From Aquimarina sp. Aq78 (lineage in GTDB: Bacteria; Bacteroidota; Bacteroidia; Flavobacteriales; Flavobacteriaceae), in assembly GCF_900299525.1 (NCBI RefSeq), contig NZ_OMKA01000003.1:310001-374000 (forward strand): DNA of 64,000 bases. The letters run 5' to 3'. Positions within the stretch are counted from its first letter, which is position 1, and each line of letters opens with the position of its first letter. The notes under the pieces were generated by a model. The model saw only the letters and a list, made by a program, of their open reading frames with translations, ran no database searches and had not been told where the DNA came from. Of the stretch, positions 27,401-35,400 are shown piece after piece. A program made the position numbers and the translations under genes.

Positions 27401-28663
27401 TGCTCCTGATTGCACCCCCATAAGTTTATCAGCAGAAGGCTGATCTATTATGTTTTGAAGGTTTTCGTCAAAATCTTGATAGCTATAAAAATGCCCTTCG
27501 GCATCAGTATTAAAATTAAGGTAATATTTTAATTCTGCATCATTGGTTGGTACAGGAAGTACTTCTACCGCAGGACGCCCCTGCGCATCATAAATTACCT
27601 CACCAATAATAGCATGCTGATCGGTATTAATAGTAGTAACTGTTTGTCTGTTACGAAGACCTCCATCAAAGTAACTAACTACTTCTTTCTTTTTTCCGTT
27701 TTCTGCATACGAGGCCTGAAATTGCCAATTTTTGCCAGACTCATGTTCCAGCTCCTTTGTTATCTCAAATACATGAGGCCAGTCTGCAACAGTATTTTTA
27801 ACCGATGCCCCACTAGTCCATTCTCCTAATTTTTCTCGGGATATATCTTCTAGAAAATATCCAACTGCCCGCACTCTATAAATCAAGTAGCCTTGAGAAT
27901 ACACCAATGGTATTTGGTAATTATTTTGTTTTATACGAACCCGCGTGCTATTTTGTCTAAAGTTTTTTTCTGTAAAATACACTTCATCTACTCGTAACGG
28001 AACTATATTTTCTCCATAATTATCTACCCAAGTCCATTCCAGATCATATTCTTTTGCTCCATCTACATGTTTCCAATAAAACTCTACCTCTTTTCCTTTA
28101 GGAGTAACATTCAAAACAGGAACTGTATTGTTTAATAGTTCAAAACGCTCTTTTTGATGCCCGATAGCTAGCTGTATATTAGGTGGGATTGTTCCATTTT
28201 CTATAGTAGCTATATTATTTTCTATATCCTCATAGCTATATTTTAATATTTTTACCTGTGCTCCATAGGCTCCCTTTAAGTTGTACTGTTGCTTATCGAT
28301 GTAACTACCTGCTCCTAATGCCCTATTTTGCTCTACATACAATTCTTGCGTATGACTGGTGCTAGCTGGGATACCATCTGCCTTTATAGGAGTAACCTCT
28401 ATAGTTACAGAGAATTTATAGATGGTAAATGGAGCTGTATCTGGTAATATGCTTAAGTTAACATAAGCAAATGGTTCTTTGTCTATTGCCGTAGCAGTTG
28501 TTAGGAAAGAAGATTGATACGTTAGTATATTTCCTACTTGTTGTGCCTGCTTTATTACTGTACCATCAAATACTTGCTCTTCTTGTGCATAGACATTGTA
28601 GGAAAGCATGATCATAGCTATCCCGAAAATATACCTATAAATGTGTTTTTTTAAATTGTACAT
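18431..28663 (-). CDS. DUF6443/RHS-repeat protein with C-terminal GH-E nuclease toxin
   Basis: This 3410-aa exported protein has a signal peptide at about 1-26 (ending VYAQ). An N-terminal fibronectin-like and DUF6443 region follows (about 200-520; LDPQGRTIATALAGY is typical). A long central stretch (about 600-2200) contains cysteine-rich modules. YD/RHS repeats run from about 2230 (YYDQAGNLIQTVPPEGVNRF) to 2960, and the RHS-associated core is at about 3080-3125 (YRMHDPRVGRFFAVDPLT). After a pre-toxin linker the last ~110 residues match the GH-E branch of HNH/Endo VII nucleases: DPNTFQLIQWDQ, GQWDMGH (Gly3354, His3355), Glu3360 and PSSNRS. The predicted action is to shield the nuclease in a YD shell and deliver it to competitors or hosts. 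No T9SS C-terminal sorting domain is seen. The tip gene segment is more AT-rich than the core, as expected for exchanged tips. Confidence 0.93.
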   Translation of the reverse strand: MYNLKKHIYRYIFGIAMIMLSYNVYAQEEQVFDGTVIKQAQQVGNILTYQSSFLTTATAIDKEPFAYVNLSILPDTAPFTIYKFSVTIEVTPIKADGIPASTSHTQELYVEQNRALGAGSYIDKQQYNLKGAYGAQVKILKYSYEDIENNIATIENGTIPPNIQLAIGHQKERFELLNNTVPVLNVTPKGKEVEFYWKHVDGAKEYDLEWTWVDNYGENIVPLRVDEVYFTEKNFRQNSTRVRIKQNNYQIPLVYSQGYLIYRVRAVGYFLEDISREKLGEWTSGASVKNTVADWPHVFEITKELEHESGKNWQFQASYAENGKKKEVVSYFDGGLRNRQTVTTINTDQHAIIGEVIYDAQGRPAVEVLPVPTNDAELKYYLNFNTDAEGHFYSYQDFDENLQNIIDQPSADKLMGVQSGASHYYSTANTITGSFKNRIPDAQGLPMSQIEYTPDNTGRIRRKSGVGPTHQLGSGHEMEYYYGTPEQKELNRLFGYSVGNAVHYKKNMVLDPNRQLSISYLDPQGRTIATALAGYKPDHLIGLDEENDDTGLHKQIRTDLLGKINRSDTDNNEDHNAIRSTAILGNLQDQLSYTSVKTAIHHETRKFVYDLIHEQPNFVFKTKITETDECEVTYPLAYNLTIDIVNNAAQSLMTNPVQQTSVVLGGTKGNTFALDEMEIPIKRGTFNITKDLEIDSEKLKEYADDYIARLQDPNDPCYVKQEDVSPTPLLLDGCFTSCEECAQSLRGDFTTNEEARQAYVDDQIETYDPAQLELLTTIEIQQLENALAAQWDQALEACMAPCSDGSVGANEDTADSISCQSKKEQLLQDISPLGQYGAGVSGSTTTLLNIFNTENRLLNTQVSDAVHNSWRNPRHETYDPQPSSQTELYTKGHYYEKDGTISYITIQKKTDIDEDGVETITYTPSIIADSPVREDSENPEQVFVEPQYLEHVSDIIHPDTWQDSWAVSLITYHPEYGYLAYSTAVCELKTLRSGTNSYFNPDGYDNYLKSITTFKEAVDAGVLSSNGTTIADEDPYFTKTLPNNFETSALYTARKSIIKEALTTNYDGSKASLMASVYKTAICNTLQECSVPAGVPAVYSAIQRLPIDKQDQFWNSYKTNYMGLKQRILSTFMDAYALKRGFYNGCIGVSEAPVSLIARLDTYNRSAITRLQAYISNTTDRLCQYEKSSAYQNKQKRFQPTDMYHNAGATPEQVLNDIAEQVNYEYFINTGICPLARDLELYWGGFFNDLNQKGGTPKTPLAYTGQYFTMALFEELGGSFPASQDVIISGTVHGKKYTQQIGVGAPLDQGEQTLSLPNTFSQSWSTYGQQWSITNISKIHATYNTTAKVFEYQLLAQIEENGAIKEIIFNGTTKARIAECSVGTPNEVGQYLGTGNTWDESGDCNIESYFSKSMVKLLNKLIELGKINATSYDIAQLTEYTNSYLAQYFGGGTSVLWNSLGGGVYTLTVDGVQKMQWSLDTMLPDQGTISAVSFGLTEGVSNTIIGQTVQVTWLNTIETGIAKVGTVGTVAENEERILNFLCCGDINDHLTTGDIVCIDDSLEQRFGEDMTNLMNALIDKGKATTDNLFQSISLKEYPEYTTLLQDFFTSNSGCYVPGPSNVYVYCDYPKLNYSNLDHVYATFGDQNGGYNCQFEIRFSDIQVIRFDINTNIKNLHKGNIVGIKNNFGGYNNPRLAKFIISHKDENNTIVESDTKIVEYQKDNIRRIHPTNLWFGCDLLDKAENLPLLPDPDELKNEDVSACQTNPDLENQFEVLIKKIFNAQLEATRTGTKVPKAVYDDLFLGSFQLGERIRIGLAPQYEAHNPPLTYFDDFVGYFSRIYGDPSRIGLIHNNTRHWISFSANYTPNSWPTGYPNNGFTYFRLDFEEDFYNVEEILDIMILDSSKFSYSSLSGGVSASIRYRNTSGEIILAKNVILSISRREQIDGKSYSVDFSLCDLLAVSLNPTATRSTTNNSSSTQTTSFDKNTNLLTSRQATRFTEVSQITFAARLNEPCAEPCLPQPLPPVSCTDAYEVYKNILIRIGDTEENYSSDDFCKYHLGYLVADYDQYLKTMGVSDTQSLFYMTIADFGATDFNYGYRDMVNVINAYKAHTNTTAVDKRDSWRTFTANHLVQLQQGGACIPIPSPFPVDTSGIEVPQSDQNTCEELTRSIHASYSLDTYQAYLEGQRQMFINAYVKHAIEGVVEHFDMQYFDKEYQYTLYYYDQAGNLIQTVPPEGVNRFTDDQLETDSGAGTLNDRINTYRATNIDLEEDALLPDHSLQTRYKYNALNQLVWQYTPDGGITRFAYDKLGRIIASQNAKQLKNNTFSYTRYDGLGRIIEAGELIPNISIAIEASTGILIDSTTKNRVAMDSYPYSISKEQREVTRTQYTKPVSHAADIFNTIGVLDATVEARSRNRVTAIYYYDTVKEGIQTRDYENAIYYHYDVHGNVKELVQHNRILSHSQDIPFSGTKNIEYEYDLISGNVNKVYYQKGQQDQFIHRYTYDADNRIVKVETSADGYIWEQDAQYEYFAHGPLARTVLGDQQVQGQDYTYTIHGWLKGVNSDSLDPKDDPGADGTEKTAKDAYGYTLGYYENDYQSVGSINAFVHTNAAAQNPKELYNGNIKQMTTSLVNTNGAPQGIQMNHYQYDQLNRIKDMKGYDISKTTTPQNYTSAYSYDRNGNLKKLNRVTVNKNGNQVDMDDLTYHYLPNSNKLDHVDDAVKGSRFNDLKDQKEGNYQYDAIGQLLRDEKDNIANIDWRVDGKIREITKKDGVRIRFVYDGLGNRIAKVMAIPGQPEEVTVYVRDAQGNVMAVYETNESNPQDITDQKQITLTEHQVYGSSRLGVEKKHLELVAIQPETTSLITKTVGDKRYELSNHLGNVLSVISDRKLLQTSISTTQVVNQYDFEGWISIDDDYNWFKNGRAQVTTNTNQLVASVDDRNDGIAHSMLTEPDKEYTITYDLELTSSPDIKIKASNFGEILHEKIETTNGEKTFTFTAAGVVTMIQWVRTKDKDDITQVFAIDNVAISTEVADANPTIVTTFVPDVLTFNDYYPFGMLLPNRHGNSGDYRYGFQGQEKDDEVKGEGNSLNYRYRMHDPRVGRFFAVDPLTAKYPHYTPYSFSGNKVIAFTELEGQEEYYYWNSMQQKTGKIQLDLVPILYNPPDISEYGFYTTPEEAKKVGQSRDKAFQRKIDIAKHQAGQKAMQDFARLSNPIWVAFEMSPLGGAASAINNYSEGNYGWGTLDLALSAFEVRAFFNARSLRGLTSKTGSEIGFSSTFRMLPVELNESTLRQVGSIVERIYKSRHRPSFRKGVVETVWCNAAKADVNGNVYDPNTFQLIQWDQTKSRVGQWDMGHTPGNEWHALRQKYINGEVTWKQVLDEYNNPSKYVPELPSSNRSGVYEGQARPQRE

Positions 28664-28673
28664 AGCGTAAGTC

Positions 28674-29396
28674 TTATGGATTAGTTTGATCGATTAATGT
28701 GTAAGTACTATAGATATCGGTAAGCATGAGTTGGTTTCCTTGTCGAATTACATAATCCGAAAGCTTTTTTTGCCTTATGGATTTTGTGTCTGTATTATCT
28801 TCTAATTCGATCTCTACCCTTGCTGTATCATATTCTTCTTTCCCTTCATTTGTAATAAAAGGCATTTTCTGAGCGAAGTATAACTCTTGTTTTAATAGAG
28901 TGTTCTTTTCTTTAAGTATATGTAAAATTACTTTTTGAAATGGTATCGGTAATTGACGACTTTTTACATTCATTTCAATAATATCTATTCCTTGTCTATT
29001 TACTAGAGAAACTGGTATATAGAACTGCAATATCTTAGATATATCTGTGGGGTTCTCTATTTTTCCTGATTGTTTTGTATAGTATATATTTTTGGACTTA
29101 TGGTCTATTCTTAATTGTCCTTCTGGAAACTGTAAGGCTTCCATATCCAAAGCTTTCATTATAAAAGTGTTCCCCTTCTTATATAGTGTTCCATTATATT
29201 TTTCGGTAACCTTACTTCCTGTATATCCTCTATACATAGTGTAAGTCATCTTTATATCATAACCTGATTCCTTAGTATAAGCTCTCTGAAGTTTTTCTAA
29301 AACAGCAATAGCTTCTTGTGTTTGTGCCTTACCGTTATTAGTTCCTGCTATTAGCACTAAAGCTATAATGATCCCATATCGGACTATAATCGCCAT
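28674..29396 (-). CDS. exported protein of the RHS locus, LolA-like by size and pattern
   Basis: This 240-aa protein has a signal peptide (about 1-24, ending GKAQ). Its mature part is beta-rich, opening with a helical QEAIAVLEKLQRAYTKESGY, then strands such as KVTEKYNGTLYKKGNTFIMK and LRIDHKSKNIYYTKQ. This layout recalls LolA-type lipoprotein carriers, but the similarity is only structural guesswork. It sits between the LRR protein (56-nt gap) and the RHS toxin (10-nt gap), so it is translated as part of that operon and may help the giant proteins through the periplasm or to the outer membrane. No specific family was recognised. Confidence 0.75.
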   Translation of the reverse strand: MAIIVRYGIIIALVLIAGTNNGKAQTQEAIAVLEKLQRAYTKESGYDIKMTYTMYRGYTGSKVTEKYNGTLYKKGNTFIMKALDMEALQFPEGQLRIDHKSKNIYYTKQSGKIENPTDISKILQFYIPVSLVNRQGIDIIEMNVKSRQLPIPFQKVILHILKEKNTLLKQELYFAQKMPFITNEGKEEYDTARVEIELEDNTDTKSIRQKKLSDYVIRQGNQLMLTDIYSTYTLIDQTNP

Positions 29397-29452
29397 ATTC
29401 TTAATCTTTTGATTTTTTGTATACTGTTCTTTATTTACTAGGTAATCCCAAT

Positions 29453-32400
29453 CTATTTGGTTGCTTTGGTATTTCCGGATCGGCTTTCTTGAATAGTGAA
29501 TACTCCTCTTTCTGTTTCTTTTTTAATTCTAACCAAGTCTCCTTCTGCATCATATTCATAAAAAGTGGCAAAATTATTTTCGTCCAACTCAGACATCAAC
29601 CGTTGTGTTGCTGGATCATACACAAAGGTTTTCATATTACCATCATAAGGATGAAAACGAATATCATCAAAATATACATTGACCTCTGAGGATGTATTTT
29701 CTAAAGATAATGTCATCTGGTGAGCATCTACAGGTATCGTAAAAGATCCTGATACTTGTTGCCATCCTTCGATTACTGGACCTTGGGGTTTAAATTGTAA
29801 GCCATGAGTATCCATAATCACCTCATCTGCATCTTTGTATGCTATTTTTACTAAAGTATTGAGGTAAGTGATTGGCTGATATCCTGATATTTCTTCATCT
29901 TGATAAAAGGTAACTTCTGGATTTATTCCAGACTGTTTAGAATCGTTATCTTTTACACTGGTTAATGTTACGGTGTCTAATCCTGCATTTAACATACTAA
30001 AATTTGAAATCATATAAAACTGCCCGTTTTCTACTCTTACATCGGTAAAAGTAAGCGTCATATTATCCTTATTATCTCTAATTGGATATCGGTAAGTTAA
30101 CGTAGTGCTAGTTCCATTTCCTGAATCTTTTCTTCTAACTTTAGGCGACAAATAAGTAAATGTGCTAGTACGGTTTTTATTTAAGGCAAAAGAAAATCCA
30201 ATAGTATGCCCATAAGTATCTTTTTCTAATGTTAACCCATATACAGTAAGTTTTCTTTCCTCTATTTGTGTATCGTTTACATAGGCTAGTAGTGGGTCAA
30301 AATCCAGGTTTTGGGTTGCACTTTGTGGAATATATATTTCTGGTATATAATATATATCTGGATCGGTATCTATAATGCGATTTTTTAAATGGTTCAATAA
30401 TTCTACAAACATCTGACTTTCCTTACTATCATTAAAGAGTATGACATCTGGATTTACTCGATTTATGCCTTGTTCTCTAACCCATCCATTAACCACATAA
30501 CGATCTCCTGCTTTGGGCTTAAATTTCTCACACCCAAACAGCTCAGGGATTTCTTCTTCTAAAATTCGTACTTGTACTCCTTGTCGTATCCCGGGGCAAT
30601 CATTTTCTGACCTCTGCTCTGCATAGTATACTTGCCCATCTATCAATTCTTCTGAATCTGCATATACAGTTCCTCCAATTTTACGATCATACCATCGAAT
30701 TTCATATCCAATTGCTAATAAATCTGCAATCGTATGAGATTTATTATTATAAAAAGTTTGTAGAGTTTCTGGGACAAAAGGAGGAGAAACGACAACTACA
30801 TTAACAGTAATCTCTTTTCTAAATTCACTTATATCTCCGTAGATATCGACCTGAGAAGCATAATATGTGACTCCGTTCTCTACTTGAATTGTTGCGGATA
30901 ATTCGCTACCGTTTTCTTGCTGATCATACCATTTGATAGTAGATCCTTCTATTATTTTTAATTTTTGTTCCAGTTCGGCTAAAGTGGTTCCTTCACATAC
31001 CACTTGATAGCCATCTCCTTCTGGAGGATGAGTTCCTATAGAAACAATTACGGATGCTCTACAAGGAGTTCCTGATCCTTCGGCAAAATATGTTTTTTCA
31101 TCTTCTAATATTGTATCTATACTAAGTGGTGTTCCTCCTACTGGTACGGTATACCATTGTACATTATCGCCTTCTACCTTTAAATCATTGATTGTTGCTT
31201 GCATACCTTTTGGGAAGTTTTGAAACTCTTCTACTACTGGTACATTATCACTAATCTTAACAATTAATGGGGTTCTCGTGTTTACAGTATCACTAGTATC
31301 ATCCCACCAATATGTTATTCCTGCTGGCTTTTCTGCTTCGGTAGTTATAAATTCTTCCTTTTTAATAGCAGTACCTCCTGTTTCTGTAAGATACCATACA
31401 ATATGTTCTCCTTGCGGAACCAGATATTCTACCAAAGGATACTCTTCTGATATCCCACTTAAACAAAAGTTTGTATCTACAGGACAGTCTACACAATCTT
31501 TGGGAGTACAATTCAGTAGAAACCCTGTGGTTGACATCACTTTTAATGAACCATCCGTACCTAAGTATGTGATAGCATTATGAACATTAGTTATATCAAT
31601 ACTAGAGAACGATGCAATACTAAGGTCACTAAGTCCTGGAGCAGATCTAAATACTTCAAAAATACTAACCCCATTTAATTGTAATGCATAACCAAGTGGA
31701 GCACTTATACTTTTCCACACTAAGGTATCCTGATTGTTAATATTGAAAACCTCATCTACGCAAGTTTCAAAAAATGCAGGGTTATCTGTAAGGGTATACT
31801 CAACTTGCGGAAAGGAGATAATATCATTTTCTTTTAAGAAATTTAATGCCTGAATCACTGCTTCTTCGCAGGTTATAAGGCTACAATTGTTCTGATTTTT
31901 TATCTTAATAATAATTGGATATCGTTCTAAAGTTAGATCTATGATTACTGAGTTCGTAGCCAAAAAGTGGTATACTCCTTCATCGGCTGCTGTTACATTA
32001 GTAATGATCAAATCTTTGCTTGTAGCTCCTGTTATTGCAACCCCATCTTTATACCATTGATAACTATTATTATCACTATTCAATGCAGTAGTACTTAAAG
32101 TGATGGATTGCCCTGTAATAACATTTTTGGTTTCGGGTTGATCAACCTTGGCTTGGGGAATATATAAAAAACTTGTAAGGTTTGCTGTGTAAGTCTTAAA
32201 TTCTGGTTCTACATTCCAAAAAACAAATCTGTTAAAATCAATCATCAGGTGTTTTAAACTAGTTAACTGACTTAATGCCGTAGGTACTCTTCCCGAAAGC
32301 TGATTATTACTAAGGTATAATTGCTGTAGGTTTGTTAATTTTCCAAATTGAACTGGAATTGGTCCTGACAATTGATTTCTTGCTAACTCCAAATATTTAA

Positions 32401-35400
32401 GAGATAATACATCTCCTAAAGCAGCAGGGATATTTCCTGAGAGCCTATTGTCATTTGCTTTAAAATCTTGTAGTTTTCTCAAATCCCCTAGTTCTGAAGG
32501 AATAGTATTGGTTAATTTATTTGTACTCAACCATAAATATTGAAGGTTACTTAGCGCTCCCAATTCTACTGGTATACTCCCTGAGAGTTGATTATGATTT
32601 AAATAAAGATGTTTTAAACTACTTAATTGCCCTAATTGAATTGGAATACTTTCTGAAAGTTGGTTTCTAAATAAACTCAGTTCTTCTAATTTGGTAAGAT
32701 TACCCAATGATAGAGGAATACTACCAGATAATTGATTGTCGCTTAAACTAAGATATTTCAAGTTTAATAATCCACTTAATTCTACAGGAATTGTTCCTGT
32801 TAATAAGTTACGATACAGGCTAAGTCTTTCTAGGCTTGTAAGGTTACCGAGTTCTACAGGTATATTTCCTGTAAATTGATTCCCCATAGCTTCCAAAGTT
32901 CTTAATGCTTTTAATTTCCCTATAGCTGGTGGAATTTCTCCTGTTAAATGATTCCAGGAAAGGTATACATGCTCCAAACTTACTACTTCTCCTAAAGCAG
33001 ATGGGATATCCCCAGATAGTTTATTATCATTTAATCGTAATGTAGTAAGATGAACTAACGAAGAAATCGAAGCGGGGATTTTTCCTGTTACATTATTTTT
33101 CGGTAATTTCAATGCTGTTATTTTACCGTCTACAACTGTAATTCCATACCAATCGCATACCGGAACAGTAGCAGATAACCAATTCGTGTTGGTGGTCCAT
33201 CCTGCTCCATTTGTAGTTGTATAAAAATCTATAAGTGCTTGTTTTTCTGCTGCTGATACGCCACAAGAATCTCCCGGAGCTATAGATATTGTTATCGGGT
33301 TACGTTCTATTGTTAGTTCTTTTACAATACTATTAGTTGCTGTAAAATGATATATTCCAGCATCACTATCCTCAATAGTATTAAGTATTAGTTTTTTATT
33401 AGTTGCCCCTGTAATAGCTACTCCATCCTTATACCACTGATACCTATTATTAGTACTGGTAAGTATATTAGATGTTAAGGTTACTTCTAAACCAGCAACA
33501 ACGGTTTTAGACTCTACTTTATCAACTTTAGCTTGCGGATCATGGATAAAACCTACTCCTAGTTTTGCTTTTAAAGCTTCAAACGTAGTTTCTATTTCCG
33601 AAAATATAAATTGATTATCAAAAATAGTAAAGTTTCTAAATCCCGAAAACTGATCTAACCCTGTAGGAACACTACCAGATAACTGATTGTTATTTATTCT
33701 TAACACTTCTAATTTAGTTAGTTGGGCAAACGTTTCAGGAATGTCTCCCGATAATTGATTATTAGAAAGTACTAGTGATCTTAGATTGCTAGCCTCTCCT
33801 AACTCTACCGGAATAGAACCTGTAAGTTGATTTGCACCCAATTGAAGATTTTCTAGTTGTGCTATCTGCCCTAATGATTTTGGTATATTCCCTATAAAAA
33901 CGTTGTTAGATAGTAATACATGTTCTAAGCTTAAAAGCTCCCCTATATTTTCGGGAATTTCTCCTTCTAATGTATTATTACTCAAATTTAACGTCTGTAA
34001 TTTGGTTAAGGTTGCCAACGATACAGGTAGTACTCCTGTAAGTTGATTGTCTGAAAGCTGAATATCTTTTAAACTAGTTAATTGAAACAAAGAAGAAGGA
34101 ATATCACCTACCAAATCGTTATTTATTAATCTTAATGAAGTTACTTTTCCATTAGTTACTTTTACACCATACCAGTCACATACCTTAGAATTGGGATTTG
34201 TAATATCCCAAGGCTTATTATTTGCTAATGTATTTACCCAACTGGCACCATTAGCCTCATTATATATATCAATTAAAGCCTGACGTTCTGTTGCGGATAT
34301 CTCACAAGAAGCGGTACCTACTTCTAATTGTATTTGATGACGTGTTAATGTCAATCCAGTAACTACACTATTGGTTGCTATAAAATGATATACCCCAACA
34401 TCAGAATCACTTGCTGCTGCTATTACAAAATTCTTGCCTGTTGCTCCTGTAATTACTACATCATCCTTATACCACTGATAGGTATTATTTGTACTGGTTA
34501 AAGCCGTACCTGTTAAAGTTATAGGTTCTCCTACTGATGCAGTTATTATTTCTTCCTGATCTACTTTGGCCTGTGGGGTATAGATAAAATTGGCTCCCAG
34601 TTTTGTTTGTAAAGCCACAAATATGGGCTCTATCTCTGAGAACACAAATTGGTTATCAAAAATGGTGAAAATTTCAAATCCAATAAGCTTATCAAATCCA
34701 GCAGGAATATCTCCTCTAAGCTGATTGTTATTTATTCCTACCTCTTCTAAGCTTATTAATTGCGTATATTCTACAGGAATGTTTCCTGTAAATTGATTAT
34801 TGCTTAGTTGCAGTTTTTTTAATCGTGTTAGTTGGCCTAGTTCTTTCGGTAAATTTCCTGAAAAATTATTATTAGACAATATAATCTGCTCTAGATCTAA
34901 TAATTGTACAATTTCAATAGGAATTTCTCCTTCTAATTGATTACCAGACAGATTCAATTCTTGCAAATTAGTCAACTCTACCAATGCTGGGGATATACTC
35001 CCTATCAAATTATTATTGCTTAATTTTAATCCAGTCACCTTTCCTTTTACTACAGTTACTCCATACCAATTACATACAGGAATATCAGTCAACCAATTCG
35101 TTGTAGTAGTCCAACCTGTTCCTCCAGTTAGTCTATAAAAATCTATAAGTGCTTGTTTTTCTCTGGTAGACACAGCACAGGTATCAGATGTAACCTTTAC
35201 TGTAATTGGGTTACGTTCTAAAATCAAATCTTGTACAATAGTATTTGTCGCCTTAAAATGATATACTCCTGCGTCGTCTTCTTTTGCTGCTATTATTTTT
35301 AATGTACTATTAGTCGCTTCTGGTATTGCTATCCCGTTTTTAAACCATTGATAGCTATTATTGCTACTGGTAAGTTCCTCTGTACTTAATGTAATCTCTT

